The translations under genes and the position numbers were made by a program. Below are positions 54,152-62,271 of a stretch of 64,000 nt of DNA, in pieces. Origin of the DNA: Hyphomicrobiales bacterium (GTDB taxonomy: Bacteria > Pseudomonadota > Alphaproteobacteria > Rhizobiales > Rhizobiaceae); NCBI GenBank assembly GCA_900471485.1, contig UCEU01000002.1, forward strand, positions 169,622-233,621, in the 5' to 3' direction. Positions within the stretch are counted from its first letter, which is position 1. Each line of letters begins with the position of its first letter. The notes below the pieces were generated by a model. It saw nothing but the letters and a program-made list of their open reading frames with translations. It was not told where the DNA came from and ran no database searches.

Positions 54152-55336
54152 TCAGATCCCGAGAATGTCTTTGTAGACGCCGACATAGCGGTCGGCGACG
54201 ACATCCCATGAATAGGCGCGGGCATCGGAAAGAAGTTTCGCCCTGATGGCGGCGCCGTCGGAAACCAGGCGTTCGAACCCCTGGTCGATTGCATCCGCAG
54301 CGTGCGCGGGTTCACTGAAATCGGTGATGACAAGGTCGGAATGCCGGTCGGCCAGTGCCGCGAAGGCGGCGTTGCCGTTGAGAACGGGCAGAAGGCCGGC
54401 GCTCATGGCTTCGAGCGCGACGAGACCGAAGCCCTCGTAGTCGGAAGCGGAGGCGAAGATCGATGCCTGGCCGATGATCCCGCGGATCGTGTCATTATCG
54501 GCGGCGACATGGATCGAGACCGCGTCCTCGATCTTCAGCCTCGCCATATGGTCGAGCAGGTCCTTTCGGCTGAGATCATATTCGACGCCCATGATGTCGA
54601 GATGCCAGTTCGGATCGCGGGCGCGCAGCACCGCTACCGTTTCCAGCAGATTGTCGAGACGCTTGTTGGCGGAAAAGCGACCGATGGTGACGATCCGGCG
54701 CTTCGGCGTCGGTGAGGCGCCATCGGCGAACTTGCCGATATCGGCGCCGTTCTCGATCAGGATCGTGCGGTTGGCGGCGATGCGGGAGAACTGCTGCAGG
54801 TCGGAGACGCTGCAGCCGATTACCTTGTCATAGCCGAGGGCCGACAGCCGGGTCACGGTCTGGAACCAGACCTTCTTGATGGCGGCGTAATTGGGCGTGT
54901 GGAAGAAGCCGCCATGGGTGGTCACCACCATCGGCTTGCGGTGCAGCAGGCGGCCCCAGGCGAGCGCGTCGTAGAAGAAGTCGATCGCGTGGACATGGAT
55001 GAGATCGGCATCGGCGAGATGGCGGAACACCTGCGGTGCCAGCGGATAGCGCGTGCTGCCCGACCAGGGAATGCGCACGACCTCGATCTCGTCGATGTAT
55101 TCGTGGTGCGGCAGCGTCTTGTCGCGCTCGGTAAACAGCGAATCCAGCGTCACCACGCGCACGCGAAATCCACGCGCGATCGTCTGGCGGCCGAGGTTGG
55201 AGACCACGTCCTCGAGGCCGCCGCGGTTCGGCAGGAACTGGCGAATGACGTGGACGATCAGCGGTCGCGCATCCTGCGAGGGAAGTGGCGTTTCGCGACG
55301 AAAGGCATCGTCATGAGTGGTTTCTGCGACGGACAT
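54152..55336 (-). CDS. GT4-family glycosyltransferase
   Basis: 394 residues from ATG 55334-55336 (MSVAETTHDDAF; AAGAGG upstream). GT-B fold: PNRGGLEDVVSNLGR near the N-terminus, THGGFFHTP, VTIGRFSANKRLDNLLE, and the donor-binding E-x7-E motif in ASDYEGFGLVALEAM. It adds a sugar from a nucleotide donor to a lipid-linked or soluble acceptor. Convergent with the flippase-hydrolase gene, so probably its own transcript. It supports a glycan role for the cluster. A start at 55384 would add a basic, poorly conserved tail. Confidence 0.9.
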   Translation of the reverse strand: MSVAETTHDDAFRRETPLPSQDARPLIVHVIRQFLPNRGGLEDVVSNLGRQTIARGFRVRVVTLDSLFTERDKTLPHHEYIDEIEVVRIPWSGSTRYPLAPQVFRHLADADLIHVHAIDFFYDALAWGRLLHRKPMVVTTHGGFFHTPNYAAIKKVWFQTVTRLSALGYDKVIGCSVSDLQQFSRIAANRTILIENGADIGKFADGASPTPKRRIVTIGRFSANKRLDNLLETVAVLRARDPNWHLDIMGVEYDLSRKDLLDHMARLKIEDAVSIHVAADNDTIRGIIGQASIFASASDYEGFGLVALEAMSAGLLPVLNGNAAFAALADRHSDLVITDFSEPAHAADAIDQGFERLVSDGAAIRAKLLSDARAYSWDVVADRYVGVYKDILGI

Positions 55337-55472
55337 GGCTGTACCTCTTGGCCGCGCGGGCCGGAGAGCTGCGGTTTTCGCCACAAGAACGCGCGCGGCG
55401 TTAAGGCCGGGTTTACGTCACCCGGCCCGTGGCCGTTTCTTGAAATGGAAGTTAACCGACCGTGACCCGGCC

Positions 55473-55709
55473 TCAGAATGCCCGGAAGGTCAGCGTGGTC
55501 AGCGAGCGCACGATGCCCGGAATGCTGGCGATCTGATCGTTAACGAATTTCCCGATGTCCTCGCCTTCCTGGACGTAGACCTTGAGCAACAGGTCATAAT
55601 CGCCGCTAGTCGAATAGAGCTCCGAGACGCGTTCGGTCTTGTAGATGGCGTCGGCGACCTCGTAGGTCTTGCCGGGGGCGCACTGGAGCTGGACGAAGAT
55701 CGGCTTCAT
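55473..55709 (-). CDS. Stand-alone Lrp/AsnC ligand-binding (RAM) domain protein
   Basis: 78 residues from ATG 55707-55709 (MKPIFVQLQCAPGKTYEV). It is an Lrp/AsnC effector domain with no HTH: the alpha/beta barrel half ends SIPGIVRSLTTLTFRAF. Such single-domain proteins may bind amino acids and mix with full Lrp proteins. It lies 72 bases downstream of a LysR gene on the same strand and may be co-transcribed. The nearby lysine-type catabolic genes make an amino-acid ligand plausible. Confidence 0.85.
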   Translation of the reverse strand: MKPIFVQLQCAPGKTYEVADAIYKTERVSELYSTSGDYDLLLKVYVQEGEDIGKFVNDQIASIPGIVRSLTTLTFRAF

Positions 55710-55781
55710 GGGAATTTCCTGCATCGAATTCTGTTGCGGCGCATAATGCGCGAAACGACGGGTGCGGCGCAAGCGGTTCCG

Positions 55782-56672
55782 TCAACCTGCGGCCTCGCGG
55801 ACGATCCAGTCGCGGAAGGCCGCAAGCGGGGCATAGTCGGCGCGCTCGGCGGGAAAGGCCAGATAGTAGCGTTCCTTGCTCTCCATCTCGCGATTGACTG
55901 ATGCCACGAGATCGCCGCGCTTCAGCTCGTCCTGGATGAGGAAGGTCGGCAACAATGCCACGCCGAGGCCGGCGATGGCCGCCTGGGCGGCCGTCGCAAA
56001 CTGGTCGAAGAGCATGCCGTGAACGCTCTGCGGCGGCACCTCGTTGTCGGCGAACCATTGCTCCCAGGCATCGGGCCGGGTGGTGAGATGCAGCAGCGGC
56101 ACGTCGACGAGATCGGATGGCTGGCTGATGCCGTAGCGGTCGCGGAAATCGGGGCTGCAGGCGGGCACGGTCTTTTCCGACATCAGGAAGGTGAGCTCGG
56201 CGCCCGGCCAGAGCGGATGGCCGAAATGGATGGCGGCGTCGATCGAATCGAGCCGGAAATCGAAGGAGGAGAGACGGGTGACGAGGTTGATGGTGACGCC
56301 GGGATTGGCGGCGAGGAAGCGGCCGAGGCGCGGCGCCAGCCAGCGGGTGCCGAAGGTCGGTAGGATCGCGAGGTTGAGCGTGCCGCCGTGCGGATTGGCG
56401 CGCAGGTTCAAGGAGGCGCTGGAGATGCGCCGCAGCGCCTCGCGGATCTCGCGGGCATAGCCGTCGCCGGCAAGCGTCAGGCGCACGGTCTGGCGCTCGC
56501 GGATGAAGAGCTCGACGCCGAGTTGCTCCTCCAGCGTCTTGATCTGGCGGCTGACGGCGCTTTGCGTCAGGTCCAGTTCCTTGGCGGCCGCCGTGACGCT
56601 GCCGGTGCGCGATACCGCCTCGAAGGCGGAAAGCAGCGCGGTGGAGGGTAGAAAACGCCTTGAAGGCAGCAT
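55782..56672 (-). CDS. LysR-family transcriptional regulator (GcvA type)
   Basis: 296 residues. The HTH is SALLSAFEAVSRTGSVTAAAKELDLTQSAVSRQIKTLEEQLG (in parts), followed by a GcvA-like effector domain (LPTFGTRWLAPRLGRFLAANPGVTINL). Divergent from the hglS-led operon with a palindromic site in the 112-bp gap. The likely inducer is a lysine-pathway intermediate. Stop is 72 bases from the RAM-domain gene. Confidence 0.9.
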   Translation of the reverse strand: MLPSRRFLPSTALLSAFEAVSRTGSVTAAAKELDLTQSAVSRQIKTLEEQLGVELFIRERQTVRLTLAGDGYAREIREALRRISSASLNLRANPHGGTLNLAILPTFGTRWLAPRLGRFLAANPGVTINLVTRLSSFDFRLDSIDAAIHFGHPLWPGAELTFLMSEKTVPACSPDFRDRYGISQPSDLVDVPLLHLTTRPDAWEQWFADNEVPPQSVHGMLFDQFATAAQAAIAGLGVALLPTFLIQDELKRGDLVASVNREMESKERYYLAFPAERADYAPLAAFRDWIVREAAG

Positions 56673-56676
56673 GGAT

Positions 56677-56693
56677 CATTCCATTTCAGAATG
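56677..56693. promoter_or_regulatory. Candidate LysR operator
   Basis: CATTC-7-GAATG (an ATTC/GAAT inverted repeat, T-N11-A type) immediately upstream of the LysR start codon in the divergent LysR/hglS region. A second short palindrome ATTTCCGAAAT follows at about 56698. Confidence 0.45.
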
Positions 56694-56784
56694 AGCTATT
56701 TCCGAAATGTCGATATTTATGGCTTTCGGGCGCTTGTAAATAGCTGCACCAATCATAATCGGAATGAACGTGGGGATCTCTATC

Positions 56785-58194
56785 ATGGCAGGCTTCGTTT
56801 CCACAGACCGCATCCGTTCGCTGTTCACCGAAGCGATGTCGCAGATGTATCGCGCCGAGGTGCCGCAATACGGAACGCTGCTGGAGCTGGTTGCCGACGT
56901 CAATGCCGAGGTGCTGGCCAAGGATAGTGTCCTGCGTGAACGGTTGACGCGGGCCGGCGAGCTGGAGCGCATCGATGTCGAGCGCCATGGCGCCATTCGT
57001 CTCGGTACTCCCGAAGAGCTTTTCACCATCCGCCGCCTCTTCGCCGTTATGGGCATGCAGTCGGTCGGCTATTACGATCTATCGGTGGCCGGCGTGCCGG
57101 TGCATTCCACCTGCTTCCGCCCGGTCGACCAGGCGGCGCTCAGCGTCAATCCGTTCCGCGTCTTCACCTCGCTGCTCAGGCTCGAACTGATCGAGGATGA
57201 AGCTCTGCGCGCCGAGGCCGCCGATATTCTCGCGAAGCGCCGTATCTACACCGAGCGCGCCATTCAGCTGATCGAGCGCCATGAGGAAGCCGGCGGGTTG
57301 ACGGAAGCAGAAGCGCAGGAGTTCGTCGCCGAGGCACTGGAGACCTTCCGCTGGCATGGCGAGGCCACCGTCACCGCCGAGACCTACAAGCGACTGCACG
57401 ACGCGCACCGGCTGATCGCTGACGTCGTCTCCTTCAAGGGGCCGCATATCAATCATCTGACCCCGCGCACGCTCGATATCGATACCGTGCAGGCCCGCAT
57501 GCCGGAGCGCGGCATCACGCCGAAGGCCGTCATCGAAGGGCCGCCGCGCCGTGATTGCGACATCCTGCTGCGCCAGACCAGCTTCAAGGCGCTGGAAGAG
57601 GCGATCGCCTTTGTCGGCGAAACGGGCGCTGCCAAGGGCACGCATACGGCGCGTTTCGGCGAGATCGAGCAGCGCGGCGTGGCGCTGACGGCCAAGGGCC
57701 GTGCGCTTTACGACCGGCTGCTGGCTGCGGTTCGCGGCGAGGTGCAGGTCGGTGCCGCCGGCGCCAAGGCCGGCGATTACGACAGTGAGCTTGTCGAGCG
57801 GTTCCGCGAACTGCCGGACAACTGGGCGGCGCTCCGAGCCGAGCAGCTGGCCTTCTTCCATTATTCCGCGACGCCCAAGGGCGTTGCCGCCGCCGTCGAC
57901 GGCGCGCTGCCTGACGATGCCGAGGCGCTGATCGAGATGGGCTATCTGACCTTCGATCCCATCGTCTACGAGGACTTCCTGCCTGTGAGCGCGGCCGGTA
58001 TCTTCCAGTCGAACCTCGGCACGGATCAGCAGCAAAACTACGCGACCCGCTCCAACCGTTCTGCCTTCGAAGAGGCGCTCGGCGCCACCGTTACGGATGA
58101 GCTTGACCTTTACGCGGAACGTCAGGCACGCTCGCTTGATGCGGCGATCGATCTGCTCGGGCTTTCCGGCCTGCGCCTGAGCAATGTTGCCTGA
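56785..58194 (+). CDS. hglS: 2-oxoadipate dioxygenase/decarboxylase (DUF1338)
   Basis: 469 residues from ATG 56785 (GGGGAT 8 bases upstream); ATG 56764 is an alternative. DUF1338 / VOC-like enzyme that turns 2-oxoadipate into D-2-hydroxyglutarate with O2 and Fe(II). The iron ligands of the Pseudomonas enzyme appear as His68 (VERHGAIRLG), His224 (GPHINHLTPRTLDID) and Glu293 (ARFGEIEQRG). First gene of an operon with the amine oxidase and aldehyde dehydrogenase of the same lysine pathway. The divergent LysR gene probably controls it. Confidence 0.88.
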   Translation: MAGFVSTDRIRSLFTEAMSQMYRAEVPQYGTLLELVADVNAEVLAKDSVLRERLTRAGELERIDVERHGAIRLGTPEELFTIRRLFAVMGMQSVGYYDLSVAGVPVHSTCFRPVDQAALSVNPFRVFTSLLRLELIEDEALRAEAADILAKRRIYTERAIQLIERHEEAGGLTEAEAQEFVAEALETFRWHGEATVTAETYKRLHDAHRLIADVVSFKGPHINHLTPRTLDIDTVQARMPERGITPKAVIEGPPRRDCDILLRQTSFKALEEAIAFVGETGAAKGTHTARFGEIEQRGVALTAKGRALYDRLLAAVRGEVQVGAAGAKAGDYDSELVERFRELPDNWAALRAEQLAFFHYSATPKGVAAAVDGALPDDAEALIEMGYLTFDPIVYEDFLPVSAAGIFQSNLGTDQQQNYATRSNRSAFEEALGATVTDELDLYAERQARSLDAAIDLLGLSGLRLSNVA

Positions 58195-58217
58195 CGATCT
58201 GCGAACGGAGCTCTCCG

Positions 58218-59501
58218 ATGCTGAATGATCCGCGCTCCCACGGCCTCTGGGAAAAGACCGCGCCGCAGCCGCCGGCAACGATGCCGCTTACGGGCGCTGT
58301 GACCGCCGATATCGTCGTGGTCGGCGGCGGCTATACCGGGCTGTCGTCCAGCCTGCATCTGGCTGAGGCCAGCAAGTCGGTCGTATTGCTCGAGGCCAAC
58401 GAGGTTGGTTTCGGAGGCGCGGGGCGCAATGTCGGGCTGATCAATGCCGGCATGTGGGTGATGCCCGACGATCTTCCTGGTGTGCTCGGCCCGGTCTACG
58501 GCGAGCGCCTGCTCGACCTGCTCGGCAATGCGCCGAAGCTGGTGATGGAGCTGATCGACAAGCACAAGATCGCCTGCGAGCTCGAACGCAACGGCACGCT
58601 GCATGTCGCCGTCGGCGCCGATGGCCTCAAGGAAATCACCGATCGTGCCAGCCAGTGGGCGGCGCGGGGTGCCGATGTCAAATTGCTCGACGCCGCCGAG
58701 ACGGAACGCCGGGTGGGCAGCAGCGCCTACACCGGATCGCTGCTCGACATGCGCGCCGGCACGCTGCAGCCGCTCGCCTATGCGCGCGGCCTCGCGCATG
58801 CCGCCGTCAATGCCGGCGTTGCGCTGCATACGTCGAGCCCCGTCATCGCCACCGAGAGAAATGGCAAGCGCTGGACGGTGAGGACGGCGAAGGGTTCGGT
58901 TACCGCCGACTGGATCATCGTCGCGACGGACGCCTACAGCACCGGCCCCTGGGAGCAGGTGCGCAACGAGCAGGTGCATCTGCCCTACTTCAACCTGGCG
59001 ACCCGGCCGCTCGGCGACAACCTGCGCAAGTCGATCCTGGCTGGTCGCGAGGGCGTCTGGGACACCAAGGAAATCCTCTCCTCCTACCGCATGGACCAGG
59101 CCGGCCGGCTGGTGTTCGGCAGCGTGGGCGCGCTGCGAAACACAGGGCTTTCCGTCCACAAGGGCTGGGCTCGGCGCGCGCTGAAGAAGCTTTTCCCGCA
59201 GCTCGGTGACGTCGAGTTCGAATGCGAGTGGTACGGCAAGATCGGCATGACCGACAATGCGCTGCCGCGCTTTCACAAGTTCGCCGACAATGTCGTCGGC
59301 TTTTCCGGCTATAATGGCCGGGGGATCGCGCCGGGAACGGTGTTCGGCCGCACGCTTGCCCGCCATATCCTGGGCGAGATGAGCGAGGCCGAGTTGCCGC
59401 TGCCACTGACTGATCCCGCCGAGCCGCGCTTCCGCGCCGCCAAGGAATTATGGTACGAAGCCGGCGCTCAGGTCGCCCACTTCGCCGATGCCCGCTTCTA
59501 A
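58218..59501 (+). CDS. amaA: FAD-dependent amine oxidase (L-pipecolate oxidase-like, DAO family)
   Basis: 427 residues. The FAD dinucleotide motif DIVVVGGGYTGLSSSLHLAEASKSVVLLEANEVG is near residue 30, and the DAO-family RNVGLINAGMW and SGYNGRGIAPGT segments are present. By context it oxidises L-pipecolate to the piperideine-6-carboxylate/2-aminoadipate semialdehyde precursor, which the next gene's dehydrogenase would use. It is 23 bases downstream of hglS. Related oxidases act on other N-methyl or cyclic amino acids, so the symbol is by context. Confidence 0.75.
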   Translation: MLNDPRSHGLWEKTAPQPPATMPLTGAVTADIVVVGGGYTGLSSSLHLAEASKSVVLLEANEVGFGGAGRNVGLINAGMWVMPDDLPGVLGPVYGERLLDLLGNAPKLVMELIDKHKIACELERNGTLHVAVGADGLKEITDRASQWAARGADVKLLDAAETERRVGSSAYTGSLLDMRAGTLQPLAYARGLAHAAVNAGVALHTSSPVIATERNGKRWTVRTAKGSVTADWIIVATDAYSTGPWEQVRNEQVHLPYFNLATRPLGDNLRKSILAGREGVWDTKEILSSYRMDQAGRLVFGSVGALRNTGLSVHKGWARRALKKLFPQLGDVEFECEWYGKIGMTDNALPRFHKFADNVVGFSGYNGRGIAPGTVFGRTLARHILGEMSEAELPLPLTDPAEPRFRAAKELWYEAGAQVAHFADARF

Positions 59502-59526
59502 GAACAATAAGGTTGGAACCACGACA

Positions 59527-61065
59527 ATGACCATCGAAACGCTCGATCTCGCCACCGAAACCAAGACCCTGCTAACTAAGCTCGGCGTCAGCGCCGATCG
59601 CTTCACCGGCGGCACGCTGCGCGTTACATCGCCCGTGACAGGCAAGGAAATCGGCGCGCTGAAGGAAGTGTCGGTCGCCGACGCCAAGACCGCGATCGAT
59701 AATGCCCACAAGGCGTTTCTCGAATGGCGCGCTGTTCCGGCCCCGAAGCGCGGCGAGCTTGTGCGCCTGCTTGGCGAGGAACTCCGCGCGGCCAAGGCCG
59801 AGCTCGGCCGGCTGGTGTCGATCGAGGTCGGCAAGATCACGTCCGAAGGTCTCGGCGAAGTGCAGGAAATGATCGATATCTGCGATTTCGCCGTCGGCCT
59901 GTCGCGTCAGCTCTACGGCCTGACGATCGCCACCGAGCGTTCCGAGCACCGGATGATGGAAAGCTGGCACCCGCTCGGCGTCGTCGGCATCATCTCGGCC
60001 TTCAACTTCCCCGTCGCCGTCTGGTCCTGGAATGCGGCGCTGGCGCTGGTCTGCGGTAATTCCACCGTCTGGAAACCGTCGGAAAAGACGCCGCTGACCG
60101 CACTTGCCACGCAGGCGCTGTTCGAAAGGGCGCTGAAGCGCTTCGTCGCCGAAGGCGGCACCGCGCCGGCCAATCTCTCGACGCTGCTGATCGGCGGCCG
60201 CGATGTCGGCGAGGCGCTGGTCGATCATCCGAAGGTGCCGCTGGTTTCGGCCACGGGCTCCACGGCCATGGGCCGCGCCGTCGGTCCGCGCCTGTCGCAG
60301 CGTTTTGCTCGCGCCATCCTCGAACTCGGCGGCAACAACGCCGCGATCATCTGCCCGACAGCCGATCTCGACCTCACGCTGCGCGGCGTCGCCTTCTCGG
60401 CCATGGGCACCGCCGGCCAGCGCTGCACCACGCTGCGCCGCCTGTTCGTGCATGAGAGCGTCTACGACGCGCTGGTTCCGCGCCTGCAGAAGGCCTACGG
60501 CTCCGTCAGCATCGGCAATCCGCTGGAAGCGGGCACGCTCGTCGGTCCGCTGATCGACAAACAGGCTTACAGCAACATGCAGTCGGCGCTGGAGCAGGCG
60601 AAGGCTGCCGGCGGCAAGGTTACCGGCGGCGAGCGTGTCGAAAACGGTGCCTCCGACGCCTTCTACGTGCGCCCGGCGCTGGTTGAGATGCCCGCGCAGA
60701 CAGGCCCGGTCGAGAACGAGACCTTCGCGCCGATCCTCTACGTCATGAGGTACAGCGATTTCGACGCGGTTCTCGACGATCACAATGCCGTGCCGCAGGG
60801 CCTGTCCTCGTCGATCTTCACCAATGACATGCGCGAAGCCGAAACCTTCGTCTCGGCGCGCGGGTCCGATTGCGGCATCGCAAACGTCAACCTCGGCCCA
60901 TCGGGTGCGGAGATCGGCGGCGCGTTCGGCGGCGAGAAGGAAACCGGCGGCGGCCGCGAGTCGGGCTCCGACGCATGGCGCGCCTACATGCGCCGCACCA
61001 CCAACACGATCAACTACGGCAAGACGCTGCCTTTGGCGCAGGGCGTGAAGTTCGACGTCGAATAA
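59527..61065 (+). CDS. amaB: Aminoadipate-semialdehyde dehydrogenase (ALDH7-type)
   Basis: 512 residues from ATG 59527 (MTIETLDLA; GGAA upstream). An NAD-dependent aldehyde dehydrogenase of the ALDH7 (antiquitin/AmaB) type: SAFNFPVAVWSWNAALALVCGN, the catalytic Glu in ELGGNNA, and the catalytic Cys in GTAGQRCTTLRRLFVHESVYD. ALDH7 enzymes oxidise 2-aminoadipate semialdehyde (piperideine-6-carboxylate) to 2-aminoadipate. Third gene of the operon; a terminator follows. The GGAFGGEKETGGGRESGSDAWR tail is family-typical. Confidence 0.88.
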   Translation: MTIETLDLATETKTLLTKLGVSADRFTGGTLRVTSPVTGKEIGALKEVSVADAKTAIDNAHKAFLEWRAVPAPKRGELVRLLGEELRAAKAELGRLVSIEVGKITSEGLGEVQEMIDICDFAVGLSRQLYGLTIATERSEHRMMESWHPLGVVGIISAFNFPVAVWSWNAALALVCGNSTVWKPSEKTPLTALATQALFERALKRFVAEGGTAPANLSTLLIGGRDVGEALVDHPKVPLVSATGSTAMGRAVGPRLSQRFARAILELGGNNAAIICPTADLDLTLRGVAFSAMGTAGQRCTTLRRLFVHESVYDALVPRLQKAYGSVSIGNPLEAGTLVGPLIDKQAYSNMQSALEQAKAAGGKVTGGERVENGASDAFYVRPALVEMPAQTGPVENETFAPILYVMRYSDFDAVLDDHNAVPQGLSSSIFTNDMREAETFVSARGSDCGIANVNLGPSGAEIGGAFGGEKETGGGRESGSDAWRAYMRRTTNTINYGKTLPLAQGVKFDVE

Positions 61066-61096
61066 GCGTCGCGGTCAATTGCTGCATTGCAAGGAG

Positions 61097-61126
61097 GGCG
61101 ATAACGTAACTGCGTTATCGCCTTTT
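61097..61126 (+). terminator. Terminator after amaB
   Basis: GGCGATAACG, loop TAACTG, CGTTATCGCC, then TTTT: a 10-bp perfect stem 31 bases after the amaB stop. It separates the lysine operon from the Ldh2-type gene. Confidence 0.85.
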
Positions 61127-61145
61127 CCGTTCGCGTAGGTCCTTC

Positions 61146-62135
61146 ATGCATCTGACACTCGCCGCCGCTGAAACTCTGGTTTTCAAGATATTGACCAGAA
61201 ACCGGGTGAGCGAGGCGAATGCCCGCTCGGTTGCCCGCGCGCTGGTGGCGGCGGAAGCTGTGGGGCAGAGTGGCCACGGGCTCAGACGCGTCGAAGCCTA
61301 TGCGAAACAGGCAAGGGCCGGCAAGGTCGACGGCTTCGCGACGCCATCGCTTTCCCGGCCGTTTCCCGCCGTCGTGCAGATCGATGCCAATCACGGATAT
61401 GCTTATCCGGCTATCGATCTTGCCTTGTCCGTGGTCCCCGATATCGCGCGGCAGCAAGGCATCGCCGCCGCTGCATTCCGCCGCTCGCACCACGCCGGCG
61501 TGCTGGCGCTGACGGTCGAGCGCTTCGCGGAGATGGGGCTGGTGGCGCTGATGGTCGCCAATGCGCCGGCCTCGATGGCTGCCTGGGGCGGACGCAAGCC
61601 TGTGTTCGGCACCAATCCGATCGCCTTTGCCGCACCGGTGCCGGATGCCGATCCCGTTGTCATCGACATGGCTCTGTCGCGGGTCGCGCGCGGCAAGATC
61701 ATGGCGGCCAAGCAGAAGGGTGTGCCCATCCCCGACAACTGGGCCTTCGATCGCGATGGCCAGCCGACCACCGACGCCGTCGAGGCATTGGCTGGCACCA
61801 TGGCGCCGTCTGGCGAGGCCAAGGGCGCGGCGCTCGCGATGATGGTCGAGATCATGGCCGGGGCGCTCACCGGCGCCAACTTCTCCTTCGAGTCGTCTTC
61901 GCTGTTCGACGATCAGGGCGATGCGCCGGCGCTTGGCCATATGCTCATCGTCATCAATCCCGATGCCGCCGGCGGCGCGGTCGCCGCTGTGCGCATGGGG
62001 CAACTGGCCGAGGAAATCACATCCGATCCCGATGTCAGGCTACCCGGCCGGCGCGGCCAGAACGCCCGGCGCGAGGCGATCGAAAACGGCATCGAGGTCG
62101 AGGACGAACTGATCGCCCTTATCCGGTCGCTCTAG
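61146..62135 (+). CDS. Ldh2/malate-lactate dehydrogenase-family oxidoreductase (possible Δ1-piperideine-2-carboxylate reductase)
   Basis: 329 residues of the Ldh2/DpkA superfamily (unrelated to classical LDH). Conserved features are SGHGLRRVEAYAKQ, DANHGYAYPA, FRRSHHAGVLALTVERFAE with the catalytic His pair, and FGTNPIAFAAP. Family members reduce piperideine-2-carboxylate, ureidoglycolate or malate. Next to L-pipecolate oxidase and hglS, reduction of piperideine-2-carboxylate (from D-lysine) to L-pipecolate is the natural inference, but a terminator lies between, so co-expression is not assured. Confidence 0.8.
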   Translation: MHLTLAAAETLVFKILTRNRVSEANARSVARALVAAEAVGQSGHGLRRVEAYAKQARAGKVDGFATPSLSRPFPAVVQIDANHGYAYPAIDLALSVVPDIARQQGIAAAAFRRSHHAGVLALTVERFAEMGLVALMVANAPASMAAWGGRKPVFGTNPIAFAAPVPDADPVVIDMALSRVARGKIMAAKQKGVPIPDNWAFDRDGQPTTDAVEALAGTMAPSGEAKGAALAMMVEIMAGALTGANFSFESSSLFDDQGDAPALGHMLIVINPDAAGGAVAAVRMGQLAEEITSDPDVRLPGRRGQNARREAIENGIEVEDELIALIRSL

Positions 62136-62145
62136 AATCGTTCTA
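62133..62145 (+). promoter_or_regulatory. Irr (ICE)-like iron-control motif
   Basis: TAGAA-TCG-TTCTA, a perfect inverted repeat close to the rhizobial Irr box (TTTAGAA.TTCTAAA). It overlaps the stop codon of the Ldh2-type gene and lies about 130 bases before fbpA, so it is placed for iron-responsive control of the importer. Confidence 0.45.
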
Positions 62146-62271
62146 AAATATGCCAATTATTTCAAGCCTTTGTGAAGACATGCCGGTCTCCTAAACTTGA
62201 AATCGACTGCCAAGGAAAATATACCGCTGCAATATCATGGATATCGCAGGTGACATGCCATGGAGGGCATC

